From the NCBI RefSeq assembly GCF_013201545.1, contig NZ_CP053746.1, forward strand, positions 3,189,001 to 3,253,000: a DNA stretch of 64,000 bases. Direction: 5' to 3'. Positions 1-8,040 of this stretch are shown piece by piece (the first letter of the stretch is position 1; each line of letters starts with the position of its first letter). The position numbers and the translations under genes were made by a program. Source of the DNA: Pseudomonas graminis. Its GTDB lineage: Bacteria > Pseudomonadota > Gammaproteobacteria > Pseudomonadales > Pseudomonadaceae. A model generated the notes under the pieces. That model was given only the letters and a program-made list of their open reading frames with translations. It was not told the origin of the DNA and ran no database searches.

Positions 1-2400
1 CCCATCACCCAAACGGTTCGGGAAGTTACGGGTCGACGTCGACACCACCGTCGAATTCGGCTCCACACGTGCCTGGTTACCCATGCACAGCGAGCAGCCC
101 GGCATTTCCATGCGCGCGCCAGCCTTGCCGTAAATGCCGTAGTAACCTTCCTCGGTCAACTGATGGGCATCCATCTTCGTCGGCGGCGACAGCCACAGAC
201 GCGTCGGCAACTGACCCTTCACCTGCTCCAGCAACTTGCCGGCAGCGCGGAAGTGACCAATGTTGGTCATGCACGAACCGATGAACACCTCGTCGATCTT
301 CTCGCCAGCTACGCTCGACAGCAGACGGGCATCGTCCGGATCGTTCGGCGCGCAGAGCACAGGCTCTTTCACGTCGGCCAGATCGATCTCGATGATTTCA
401 GCGTATTCCGCGTCAGCATCGGCTTCCAGCAGTTCTGGATTGGCCACCCAGGCTTCCATGGCCTGAGCACGACGCTCCAGAGTACGCGGGTCGCCGTAGC
501 CTTCGCCGATCATCCAGCGCAGCAGGGTGATGTTCGACTTCAGGTACTCGGCGATCGACTCTTTCGACAGCTTGATGGTGCAACCGGCAGCAGAGCGTTC
601 GGCCGAAGCGTCGGACAGTTCGAAAGCCTGTTCGACGGTCAGGGTTTCCAGACCTTCGATCTCCAGAATGCGACCGGAGAAAGCGTTCTTCTTGCCTTTC
701 TTCTCGACCGTCAGCAGGCCTTTCTGAATGGCGTAGTACGGAATCGCATGAACCAGGTCACGCAGGGTGACGCCGGGTTGCAGCTTGCCTTTGAAGCGAA
801 CCAGGATCGACTCCGGCATGTCCAGCGGCATGACGCCGGTGGCAGCGGCGAACGCGACCAGACCGGAACCGGCCGGGAACGAGATACCGATCGGGAAACG
901 GGTATGGGAGTCGCCACCGGTACCGACGGTGTCCGGCAGCAGCATGCGGTTCAGCCAGCTGTGGATGATGCCGTCGCCCGGACGCAGCGATACGCCGCCA
1001 CGGGTCATGATGAAGTCAGGCAGCGTGTGGTGAGTCTTGACGTCGATCGGCTTCGGGTACGCCGCGGTGTGGCAGAACGACTGCATCACCAGATCGGTCG
1101 AGAAGCCCAGGCACGCCAGGTCTTTCAGTTCGTCACGGGTCATGGGACCGGTGGTGTCCTGAGAACCGACGGTGGTCATCTTCGGCTCGCAGTAAGTGCC
1201 CGGGCGGATACCGTCGGTGCCGCAGGCCTTGCCGACCATCTTCTGCGCCAGGGTGAAACCCTTGGTGCTGGCAACCGGAACGTCAGGCAGCTTGAACAGC
1301 GTCGAAGGCGGCAGACCCAGCTCGGCGCGCGCCTTGCCGGTCAGGCCACGGCCGATGATCAGCGGAATACGGCCGCCGGCGCGGACTTCGTCGAGCAGCA
1401 CCGGCGTCTTCAGTTCGAAGGTCGCCAGCACTTCATCGGTGCCGTGTTTGGTGACTTTGCCGGCATACGGGTAAACGTCGATCACGTCGCCCATGTTGAT
1501 GTTCGACACGTCGAACTCGATCGGCAGGGCGCCGGCATCTTCCATGGTGTTGTAGAAGATCGGAGCGATTTTGCTGCCGAAGCAGAAGCCGCCCGCGCGC
1601 TTGTTCGGCACGTTCGGAATGTCGTCGCCGAAGAACCACAGCACCGAGTTGGTGGCGGATTTACGCGAGGAGCCGGTACCGACCACGTCACCGACGTAGG
1701 CGATAGGGAAGCCCTGGCTGCGCATGTCTTCGATCTGCTTCATCGGGCCGATGGAGCCTTGCACGTCAGGCACGATGCCGTCGCGAGCCATTTTCAGCAT
1801 GGCCAGGGCGTGCAGCGGGATGTCCGGGCGGGACCAGGCGTCAGGGGCAGGGGACAGGTCGTCGGTGTTGGTTTCCCCGGTGACCTTGAAGACGCGCAGG
1901 CTGATCTTCTCGGCCAGGGTCGGGCGCTTCTGGAACCACTCGCCGTCAGCCCAGGACTGCAGCACGCCTTGGGCGTGAGCGTTGCCATTCTTGGCTTTTT
2001 CAGCGACGTCGTGGAAGGCGTCGAACATCAGCAGGGTGTGCTTCAGTTGCTCTGCGGCGACCGGTGCCAGGTCGGCATCGTCCAGCAGGTCAACCATGGT
2101 CACGATGTTGTAGCCGCCCTGCATGGTGCCGAGCAGTTCGACGGCGCGCTTCTTGTCCAGCAGAGGGGAATGAACTTCGCCCTTGGCCAGGGCAGAAAGG
2201 AAACCGGCTTTGACGTAGGCAGCTTCGTCAACGCCTGGTGGAACGCGATTGGTGATCAGGTCAAGCAGGAAAGCTTCTTCGCCAGCCGGTGGGTTTTTCA
2301 GCAGCTCGACCAGGCCTGCAGTTTGTTCGGCGTTAAGCGGCTGGGGCACGATACCCTGGGCGGCACGCTCTTCGATGTGTTTACGGTAGGCTTCAAGCAC
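1..2400 (-). CDS. acnB: Aconitate hydratase B, C-terminus cut by window edge
   Basis: This encodes the cytoplasmic TCA-cycle enzyme that interconverts citrate and isocitrate through cis-aconitate. Reading the minus strand from a GTG at 2400 gives 800 uninterrupted codons ([16 protein letters not shown]...) that run off the window start; the family is about 865-870 residues, so roughly 70 C-terminal residues are missing. All three cysteines of the [4Fe-4S] site are visible: GSCMTN near position 270 and [10 protein letters not shown] near 81-115. The start is supported by GAGGG about 6 nt upstream and by the conserved N-terminus. AcnB of other bacteria can act as an iron-responsive RNA-binding protein; nothing here tests that. 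The gene is divergent from the DUF1289 gene across a 427-bp gap. The long plus-strand ORF over it is a shadow. Confidence 0.97.
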   Translation of the reverse strand, partial: MLEAYRKHIEERAAQGIVPQPLNAEQTAGLVELLKNPPAGEEAFLLDLITNRVPPGVDEAAYVKAGFLSALAKGEVHSPLLDKKRAVELLGTMQGGYNIVTMVDLLDDADLAPVAAEQLKHTLLMFDAFHDVAEKAKNGNAHAQGVLQSWADGEWFQKRPTLAEKISLRVFKVTGETNTDDLSPAPDAWSRPDIPLHALAMLKMARDGIVPDVQGSIGPMKQIEDMRSQGFPIAYVGDVVGTGSSRKSATNSVLWFFGDDIPNVPNKRAGGFCFGSKIAPIFYNTMEDAGALPIEFDVSNINMGDVIDVYPYAGKVTKHGTDEVLATFELKTPVLLDEVRAGGRIPLIIGRGLTGKARAELGLPPSTLFKLPDVPVASTKGFTLAQKMVGKACGTDGIRPGTYCEPKMTTVGSQDTTGPMTRDELKDLACLGFSTDLVMQSFCHTAAYPKPIDVKTHHTLPDFIMTRGGVSLRPGDGIIHSWLNRMLLPDTVGTGGDSHTRFPIGISFPAGSGLVAFAAATGVMPLDMPESILVRFKGKLQPGVTLRDLVHAIPYYAIQKGLLTVEKKGKKNAFSGRILEIEGLETLTVEQAFELSDASAERSAAGCTIKLSKESIAEYLKSNITLLRWMIGEGYGDPRTLERRAQAMEAWVANPELLEADADAEYAEIIEIDLADVKEPVLCAPNDPDDARLLSSVAGEKIDEVFIGSCMTNIGHFRAAGKLLEQVKGQLPTRLWLSPPTKMDAHQLTEEGYYGIYGKAGARMEMPGCSLCMGNQARVEPNSTVVSTSTRNFPNRLGDG

Positions 2401-2518
2401 AGTATTACCCTCATCAGTGGTCCCAAATGGGTGTCCGGGACGCTCATCCAGAGAAGGTCCGCATCGGCGCTCTCGAACTTTTTAAAGTTTCTTGGCAGGA
2501 AGCTGACGATCTCCAACA

Positions 2519-2679
2519 GAAGCTGTTTTCAAAGTTTTACGCCTGCATGATCGGTCGAGGGGGGGACGCAAGCGAACTCGCGTCGGACCGGACTGCGGGG
2601 CGGGCTTTGTGCGACGGGTGGCTGGCCGACTCATCGTAAAAAGCCCTGACTGTGCTCGTGACGCTTTGAAAACAGCTTC
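2519..2679. repeat. Long-range inverted repeat in the acnB upstream gap
   Basis: The 427-bp gap 2401-2827 has no convincing gene. It holds a perfect 16-nt inverted repeat: GAAGCTGTTTTCAAAG at 2519-2534 and its reverse complement at 2664-2679. Just inside, TTTTACG (about 2535-2541) can also pair with CGTAAAA (about 2635-2641). Transcribed on either strand, the segment would fold as a closed domain of about 160 nt around a GC-rich core. It could be a structured small RNA, part of the acnB leader or a protein-binding DNA structure. No promoter or terminator decides between these. Confidence 0.5.
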
Positions 2680-2827
2680 CAACGGACATTGGCGCCTTAA
2701 AAGGCCCGGTGATTCTACGGTAAAAAACCGCTGAAGGTAAGTTAGCCCCTACAGGTTGAAGGGTGTACCTCGTTAGACAAAGGGCTAACATGCCGGCTTG
2801 TTTCGTTCGCCGCCGTGTTGCTCCGTC

Positions 2828-3301
2828 ATGCCCAATCAAATCATCAAAACGCCCTGCGTGGGCCTGTGCTCCACTGTCTACGGCGACCTCGTGTGCCGGG
2901 GATGCAAGCGCTTCCACCACGAAGTGATTCACTGGAACGGCTACGACGAAGAGGCAAAGCGCGCCGTCTGGCTGCGTCTGGAACAGCTGCTGGTGCAGGT
3001 GATGGCGGGGAAAGTCGAGGTCTTCGATCCGGCCAGGCTTCGGGCGCAACTGGAGCAGCGCAAGATCCGCTTCGTCCCCCATCAGTCGGAATATTGCTGG
3101 GCGTACCAGCTAATTGCGCGGGGCGCGCGGGTGATCAACCAACTGGACGCCTACGGCATGGTGCTGCTGCCGGAATTTCGCGACTGGTCGCTGCCTGAAC
3201 TGCGCGATGCCATTGATCGGGAATTCTTCCTGCTGTCCGAGGCGCACTACGAACGCTACATCGCGCCGGGCTTCCTCAAGGATGCGATGGGCGCTGTTTG
3301 A
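2828..3301 (+). CDS. DUF1289 domain protein (putative Fe-S)
   Basis: A 157-residue cytoplasmic protein without signal peptide. Its N-terminus carries the DUF1289 cysteine pattern, TPCVGLCSTVYGDLVCRGCKR, with four cysteines in CxxxC and CxxC pairs that look suited to a metal or Fe-S cluster. The remainder is a helical extension. No biochemical role is established for the family as far as I know. The ATG at 2828 is chosen over an in-frame TTG at 2798 because the translation from 2828 (MPNQIIKTPCVGLC) starts like the family. miaE follows in the same direction after 119 nt, with its own possible -10 box. Confidence 0.85.
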   Translation: MPNQIIKTPCVGLCSTVYGDLVCRGCKRFHHEVIHWNGYDEEAKRAVWLRLEQLLVQVMAGKVEVFDPARLRAQLEQRKIRFVPHQSEYCWAYQLIARGARVINQLDAYGMVLLPEFRDWSLPELRDAIDREFFLLSEAHYERYIAPGFLKDAMGAV

Positions 3302-3357
3302 CAACGCCGTGAATCGCGCGCTTGCGCGGTAAATCCTGCGCTTTTCATCTGCGCAGG

Positions 3358-3386
3358 CTGGCTCTGCCGGTCAGGCTCCGTATAAT
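3358..3386 (+). promoter_or_regulatory. Possible miaE promoter (-10 only clear)
   Basis: A perfect TATAAT lies at 3381-3386, 34 nt before the miaE ATG. The hexamer 17 nt upstream (CTGGCT) is a poor -35. The assignment rests on the -10 box and its position. Confidence 0.35.
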
Positions 3387-3420
3387 GCTGCGCCTTGCCC
3401 AGCCAGCCATCCGTGAACCC

Positions 3421-4029
3421 ATGCAGATTTATCCAGAAATCGACGCCTTCCTGCTTTGCCCCACGCCCGACAGTTGGGTTCAGGCTGCTTTGCAGAATCT
3501 GGATATCCTGCTGATTGATCACGCCAACAATGAAAAGAAAGCCGCCGGTGCGGCCTTTCAATTCATGTTCCAGTACAACGACAAGTTCGATCTGCTGGCC
3601 AAGATGTCGCGGCTGGCGCGCGAAGAGCTGCGGCACTTCGAGCAAGTGATCGGCATCATCAAGAAACGCAACATCCCGATGGCCAACATCAGTTCAGCGC
3701 GCTATGCCGGTTCGCTGCGCAAACTCGTTCGCACCCATAACCCCTATCGACTGACCGACGCGCTGATCGTCGGCGCCATCGTCGAAGCGCGCTCGTGCGA
3801 ACGCTTCGCTGCGCTGGTGCCGCATCTGGATGAAGACCTGTCGAAGTTCTACGCCAGCCTGCTCAAGTCCGAAGCCCGGCATTTTCAGGATTACCTGAAG
3901 CTCGCCTACACCTACGGCACTGAAGCGGACGTCGACGCCAAAATCGAAGAAATCCGCCTGGCCGAGCGCGAGCTGATCCTGAGCCCGGACGAAGATTTCC
4001 GCTTTCACAGCGGCGTGCCGGCGCTTTAA
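3421..4029 (+). CDS. miaE: tRNA-(ms2io6A)-hydroxylase
   Basis: MiaE is a nonheme diiron monooxygenase that hydroxylates the isopentenyl group of ms2i6A-37 in tRNAs reading UNN codons. The 202-residue product matches the family in length and in its ferritin-like four-helix layout. Two ExxH iron-ligand motifs are visible, EELRHFE near residue 70 and SEARHFQ near 155, with further acidic residues in the intervening helices. The ATG at 3421 begins the conserved MQIYPEIDAFL; an in-frame upstream extension to 3322 has no family support. It is a single-gene unit just upstream of the mobile-element region. Confidence 0.93.
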   Translation: MQIYPEIDAFLLCPTPDSWVQAALQNLDILLIDHANNEKKAAGAAFQFMFQYNDKFDLLAKMSRLAREELRHFEQVIGIIKKRNIPMANISSARYAGSLRKLVRTHNPYRLTDALIVGAIVEARSCERFAALVPHLDEDLSKFYASLLKSEARHFQDYLKLAYTYGTEADVDAKIEEIRLAERELILSPDEDFRFHSGVPAL

Positions 4030-4077
4030 ATCGTCTTTGGTTAACGCGTAATTTCAGGCGTCTCCTCATTATTAAGG

Positions 4078-4115
4078 CGCCGCGCTGTCGGCAGCAATCA
4101 ACGTCCATGTGGGAG
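4078..4115 (+). repeat. Left half of a REPIN split by the IS
   Basis: The sequence has the motif CGCCGCGCTGTCGGC, 13 nt, then CATGTGGGAG ending at 4115. The intact REPIN at 10.93-11.05 kb has the same motif, the same 13-nt spacing and the same CATGTGGGAG, continued by TGAGCTTGCTCACGAAG. Here that continuation is found only after the IS, at 5805. A second copy of the motif (about 4130-4143) lies on the IS side of the junction and leaves some doubt about the exact left end. Confidence 0.6.
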
Positions 4116-4243
4116 CCGTCCCGCCGCTACGCGCCGCGCTGTCGCGCAGCAAACAGGGTGCACGACTCATCTCCTGTGGTGATGCGAATACCTTGAAAAG
4201 CGAAGAGCGGCTGCCCCGTCAGGGGCAGCCGCTCTTGCTTTGC

Positions 4244-4385
4244 TAGGATTGAGGAGCGCGGGACAGAGGCCGGTACTCACATTGGTGTGACAGCACCCGC
4301 GTGGGAGAGTGGCCCGCACGGTATCGGCGTAGAGTCCTTGTCGGCACGGCTAGCCGTGACCACGTATGAGAGAGTGAACCCTTTC
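4244..4385 (+). ncRNA. Candidate bridge RNA of the IS110 element
   Basis: IS110-type elements express a structured RNA from the noncoding end upstream of the transposase; its two loops pair with target and donor DNA. This stretch contains GTGGGAG at 4301-4307, identical to the target just left of the insertion, and ATGAGAG at 4366-4372, identical to the right end of the element at the junction (the donor side). Both are followed by AG-TG, giving two similar loop-like segments. Local stems are visible: TCACA/TGTGA at 4277-4290 and CACGGC/GCCGTG at 4345-4358. The RNA ends are guesses, and I could not assign right-hand guides with confidence. Confidence 0.5.
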
Positions 4386-4429
4386 GCCACCGTGTGCCCC
4401 GCGCGCCCATCATCCTGCGAGGAATTAGC

Positions 4430-5761
4430 ATGGCGCGCAAGCAATCCAGACAGCGTTTTGAACGGGTCCATCCGCATTGTGCCGGTATCGACATCGGCAG
4501 CCGTGAGCATTGGGTCGCCGTTGATCGTGACCACAAGCAATCGGTACGCAGCTTTTCCTCCTTCACCGACGACCTCATCAAGCTGGCCGACTGGCTTGAA
4601 AGTCTGAAGATAGAGGTCGTGGCCATGGAAGCCACCGGCGTCTACTGGATTCCACTGTTTGAGCTTCTTGATGCGCGAGGCTTCAAGGTCTATCTGGTCA
4701 ACTCACGCGCAACTCGGCAGATTTCCGGTCGTAAATCCGATGTCCTCGATTGCCAGTGGATATGTCAACTGATGAGCCATGGCCTGCTACGCGGAGCCTT
4801 TCGCCCTGACGATGCCATCTGTTCCATGCGGGCGCTCATTCGCCAACGAGCCGGCAAGGTTCGCAATCAGGCCCAGACATTGAACCGTATGCAAAAAGCG
4901 CTGAGCCAGATGAACATTCAGCTCGCCAACGTCATTAGCGATATTTCGGGCGTGACCGGCATGAAAATCCTTCGTGCAATTATTGCCGGCGAGCGCGATC
5001 CGGCTGCTCTGGCCGAGTTGACTGATCGGCGTATCAAGGCCAGCAAAGAGACCATCGCCCGCAGCCTGCACGGTAATTGGCGCCTGGAACATCTACATGC
5101 GCTTGAGCAAGAAGTGCAGTGCTACGACTTTTTTGAACAGCAGATTGGCGCGTGCGACAAGGCAATTACGGACGCGCTGAGTCAGTTGCCCGAGCGCGAA
5201 GAAGCCCCGCAACCCTCACGAAAAATCCTGCGTAGCCCTCACCGCTGCGCAGCAGATCAGGCGGCCCTACATCAGTCACTTTGGCGCGTCATGGGCGTTG
5301 ATCTCACCGCCATACCGACCATCGGCGTCGATACAGCCTTGGTCATTGCCGGTGAGATTGGACCTGATCTGTCCCGATTTCCCACGATGGAGCATTTCTG
5401 CTCATGGCTGGGCGTGGCACCACCGACACGGATTTCGGGTGGTCGCCCACTGTCGGGTAAAAGTCAGAAAACCCTCAACAACGCAGCCCAGGCACTCAAG
5501 CAAGCGGCGTCCAACGCGCGAAACGATAAAAGCTTTATCGGCGCCAGCCATAGAGCCCGACTGGCGCGGATGGACACCAGTTGCGCGATCAAGGCCACGG
5601 CTCATCAGCTTGCACGGCTGATCTACGCCATGTTGACCAAGGGCCAGCCCTATGTTGAGCAGGGGATCGAAGCGTTTGAAGAACGGAGCAAAGAAAAGCA
5701 GTTTCGTGCCTTGCTGCGCAAGGCACGAAAACTGGGATTAGACTTGGTGAAGGCCTCTTGA
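4430..5761 (+). CDS. IS110-family transposase (recombinase)
   Basis: A 443-residue recombinase with a RuvC-like DEDD N-terminal domain: AGIDIGSREHWVAV holds the first acidic residue, VAMEATGVYW the second, and KSDVLDCQWI the last pair. The C-terminal Transposase_20-like half carries IPTIGVDTA and the catalytic-serine region GGRPLSGKSQ. The start at 4430 has GAGGA about 8 nt upstream; the ORF stays open to 4394 but loses the family start. The gene is full length with no frameshift, so it may be active. It should act with the RNA encoded just upstream. Confidence 0.92.
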   Translation: MARKQSRQRFERVHPHCAGIDIGSREHWVAVDRDHKQSVRSFSSFTDDLIKLADWLESLKIEVVAMEATGVYWIPLFELLDARGFKVYLVNSRATRQISGRKSDVLDCQWICQLMSHGLLRGAFRPDDAICSMRALIRQRAGKVRNQAQTLNRMQKALSQMNIQLANVISDISGVTGMKILRAIIAGERDPAALAELTDRRIKASKETIARSLHGNWRLEHLHALEQEVQCYDFFEQQIGACDKAITDALSQLPEREEAPQPSRKILRSPHRCAADQAALHQSLWRVMGVDLTAIPTIGVDTALVIAGEIGPDLSRFPTMEHFCSWLGVAPPTRISGGRPLSGKSQKTLNNAAQALKQAASNARNDKSFIGASHRARLARMDTSCAIKATAHQLARLIYAMLTKGQPYVEQGIEAFEERSKEKQFRALLRKARKLGLDLVKAS

Positions 5762-5801
5762 ATTGTGCAACAAAATCAAAGGCTTATTTTTTGTTTGATG
5801 A

Positions 5802-5895
5802 GAGTGAGCTTGCTCACGAAGACGGCGTTACATCCGCTGAATATCTAGCGGATGTACGTACCACTTCGCGAGCAGCCTCACTCCCACAGCTTCTC
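5802..5895 (+). repeat. Right half of the IS-split REPIN
   Basis: It begins GAGTGAGCTTGCTCACGAAG and ends with an inverted REP, TTCGCGAGCAGCCTCACTCCCAC. Between them TACATCCGCT (5829-5838) and AGCGGATGTA (5848-5857) form a perfect inner stem. With the left half at 4107-4115 it makes one complete REP doublet. Confidence 0.75.
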
Positions 5896-6003
5896 ATCCG
5901 CATTAAATGCGTTAAATCCCCACATCATCAAAGCCTCCGCGTCAGCAGGCGAATCACGTTCGTCCGATTTCGTGCACCTTAAATATTGTTTCATTGTGTG
6001 TTC

Positions 6004-6047
6004 ACTGCCTAGGCAGTAAGATCCGCTCCATTCACTGCCTAAGCAGA
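6004..6047 (+). promoter_or_regulatory. Two palindromic operators before the MarR gene
   Basis: ACTGCCTAGGCAGT (6004-6017) is a perfect 14-bp palindrome. ACTGCCTAAGCAGA (6034-6047) is a near copy, centred 30 bp away, about three helical turns, and 16 nt before the marR-type ATG. The size, symmetry and position fit autoregulation by the MarR protein encoded next. The binding is inferred. Confidence 0.7.
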
Positions 6048-6063
6048 TAATGGTTGGCTATCA

Positions 6064-6537
6064 ATGGCGCATTTCACTCCCGAAAACTTTCACGACAGTC
6101 TGCTGGGCATGTTGCTGGGCCGGACTGAACAGCTGAAAAACCGCATCCTCGACCGGCATCTCGAGCCCCATGGCGTCACCGCGCAGCAGTTCAAAGTGCT
6201 GGTGATGATCGCGCGGTTCTGCGCCGAGACCCCGGCCGACATCTGTCGCATGTTGAACCTCGACAGTGGCTCGATGACCCGCATGCTTGATCGCCTTGAA
6301 CAGAAAAACCTGCTGTCCCGCGCGCGCTCGGAATCCGATCGACGCCAGGTGCAGTTAGTGCTGACCGATGAAGGCAAGGCGCTCTCTGACCTGTTGCCGG
6401 AAATCGGCGCACACGCGATGAACGAGATGGTCGGCGTGCTGGAAGACAGCGAGCTGCTGGCCCTGGAAAAGATTCTGACGAAAATTCTGGTTGCCTCGGG
6501 CGACCCCATCACGATTGCCCGGATTGCCGAACAATGA
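6064..6537 (+). CDS. MarR-family repressor of the efflux operon
   Basis: A 157-residue winged-helix regulator. It has the MarR layout: N-terminal dimerisation helix, recognition-helix region (CRMLNLDSGSMTRMLDRLEQKNLLSR, about residues 60-85) and the wing RSESDRRQVQLVLTDEGKAL with its DxR and LTxxG signatures. Its stop overlaps the next start (ATGA at 6534-6537), so it is the first gene of the efflux operon. It probably binds the two palindromes just upstream and releases them on ligand binding, which would make the pump substrate-inducible. The order MarR, outer-membrane factor, adaptor, MFS pump recalls a P. aeruginosa cluster near PA5157-PA5160 (from memory). Confidence 0.92.
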   Translation: MAHFTPENFHDSLLGMLLGRTEQLKNRILDRHLEPHGVTAQQFKVLVMIARFCAETPADICRMLNLDSGSMTRMLDRLEQKNLLSRARSESDRRQVQLVLTDEGKALSDLLPEIGAHAMNEMVGVLEDSELLALEKILTKILVASGDPITIARIAEQ

Positions 6538-8030
6538 TCACTCACCTTCAGCGGGGCTCGACCCTGCGCACGTCCCTGAGCCTGATAGTCGTGGCACTGG
6601 TGCTGGCCGGTTGCGCCAGTTCCAAAGGCCTGAAAACCGAAGGCGTCGGCATTGATGCCAACACGCTGCAGGCGGCCCAGAGCCTCAACGGCATCACCCT
6701 GTCCCCCGCGGCCTGGCCAAAGTCCGATTGGTGGACCAGCCTGGGCGATCCGCAGCTCAATAGCCTGATCGCCGAAGCGCTGCGCGACAGCCCGGACATG
6801 CAGATCGCCGCTGCCCGCACCCATCAGGCCAATGCCCAGGCGTACGCCGCCGACGCCGAACGCATGCCGACCGTCGATGCCGACGCCAGCGTCAGCCGTT
6901 CGCGCCTGGCCCGTGATCAGGACCCGACCGGGGCAGGCGGGCGCTACAGCACTTTGCGCAGCCTGAGCGCCGGCTTCAATTACAACTTTGACCTGTGGGG
7001 CGGCCAGCGTGCGGCCTGGGAAGCGGCGTTGGGCCAGGCCCGTGCCAGTGAAGTCGATCAGCAAGCAGCGCAATTGACCCTCGCCGCCGATGTCGCCCGC
7101 GCTTACAGCGACCTGGGCCAGGCCTACATCGTCCGTGACCTGGCGGCTGAAGACCTCAAGCGCACAAGTCAATTGCTTGACCTGGGATCGCGGCGCTTCA
7201 AGTCGGGCATCGACAGCGAGTACCAGTACGAGCAGACCCAGAGCCTGGAAGCCAACTCTCGCGAGTCGTTGGCGGACGCGGAAAAAAGCCTGCGCAGCGC
7301 CAGGATCCAGCTGGCCGTGCTCATGGGCAAAGGCCCGGACCGCGGCGAACAGTTGAGCCGGCCTGCCGTGTTGCAACCCGCTGCGGTGGCCTTGCCGTCG
7401 GTGGTGCCTGCGGAATTGCTGGGCCGTCGCCCGGATCTGGTTGCCGCGCGCTGGCGGGTTGAAGCGGCGAGCAAGAACATCGACGTCAGCAAGACCAACT
7501 TCTACCCGAACCTCAACCTGAGCGCCTCGGCAGGGGCGGAGTCGCTGCTGGGTGATGCGATGTTCGGCTCGGCCAGTCGATTCTTCAACGTGGCGCCGAC
7601 GGTGTCGCTGCCGATCTTCGACGGTGGCCGTCGCCGTGCCGACCTTGATGCGCGGGACGCCGACTACGACCTCGCCGTGGCGCAGTACAACAAGACGCTG
7701 GTCCGGGCGCTGGGTGATGTCAGCGATGGCATCGGTCAGTTGCGCGACATCCGCCGTCAGATCGAAGCGCGCCAGCAGGCGACCGACGTGATTCAGAAAT
7801 CCTACGACACCGTCGTTCAGCGCTACTCCTCGGGGATCGGTAATTACCTGGACGTGCTGAGCGTCGAGCAACAACTGCTGCAATCGCAACGCCAACAGGC
7901 TGATCTCAACGCGGAACGAATCGATCTTTCGATCCAGTTGATGCAGGCCCTCGGGGGAGGCTTCGAAGACAGCAAGCCCGGCGACAACGCCGCCCCGGTC
8001 GTCCCGTCAACTGCTTCGCTGACTCATTAA
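6534..8030 (+). CDS. Outer-membrane efflux lipoprotein, NodT/OprM type
   Basis: The outer-membrane channel of a tripartite pump, 498 residues. The N-terminus has a lipoprotein signal with lipobox LAGC (residues 24-27), so the protein should be acylated at Cys27. Two repeated OEP halves follow, each with long coiled-coil periplasmic helices; family signatures include LGDPQLNSLIAEAL (about 75-90), LGRRPDLVAARWRVEAA (about 300) and the glycine-rich LPIFDGGRRRADL (about 358). It overlaps the regulator by 4 nt and precedes the adaptor by 10 nt. The pairing with an EmrA/EmrB-type pump suggests an amphipathic drug or metabolite as substrate. Confidence 0.92.
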   Translation: MITHLQRGSTLRTSLSLIVVALVLAGCASSKGLKTEGVGIDANTLQAAQSLNGITLSPAAWPKSDWWTSLGDPQLNSLIAEALRDSPDMQIAAARTHQANAQAYAADAERMPTVDADASVSRSRLARDQDPTGAGGRYSTLRSLSAGFNYNFDLWGGQRAAWEAALGQARASEVDQQAAQLTLAADVARAYSDLGQAYIVRDLAAEDLKRTSQLLDLGSRRFKSGIDSEYQYEQTQSLEANSRESLADAEKSLRSARIQLAVLMGKGPDRGEQLSRPAVLQPAAVALPSVVPAELLGRRPDLVAARWRVEAASKNIDVSKTNFYPNLNLSASAGAESLLGDAMFGSASRFFNVAPTVSLPIFDGGRRRADLDARDADYDLAVAQYNKTLVRALGDVSDGIGQLRDIRRQIEARQQATDVIQKSYDTVVQRYSSGIGNYLDVLSVEQQLLQSQRQQADLNAERIDLSIQLMQALGGGFEDSKPGDNAAPVVPSTASLTH

Positions 8031-8040
8031 GGTAATCGTC

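Larger units (their letters stand above)
4116..5804 (+). mobile_element. IS110-family insertion sequence, about 1.69 kb
   Basis: The element has one transposase gene, a long noncoding left end (about 315 nt) and a short right end (about 40 nt), with no obvious terminal inverted repeats; this is the layout of the IS110 group. Boundaries come from the interrupted REPIN: the left flank ends GTGGGAG (4109-4115) and the right flank resumes GAG-TGAGCTTGCTCACG (from 5802), so the two sides share the trinucleotide GAG. Removing 4116-5804 restores the REPIN seen at 10.96 kb. A 15-bp hairpin (4203-4236) and the candidate bridge RNA are in the left end. REP sequences are known targets of several IS110-family elements, including ISPpu10 and IS621. 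Confidence 0.75.

Noticed and set aside
163..2550. A 795-codon plus-strand ORF
   Set aside because: It is antisense to acnB, whose minus-strand translation matches aconitase B with all cluster cysteines.
4203..4236. 15-bp hairpin as the terminator of miaE
   Set aside because: It lies inside the inferred IS left end and lacks a T run; it is more likely part of the element.
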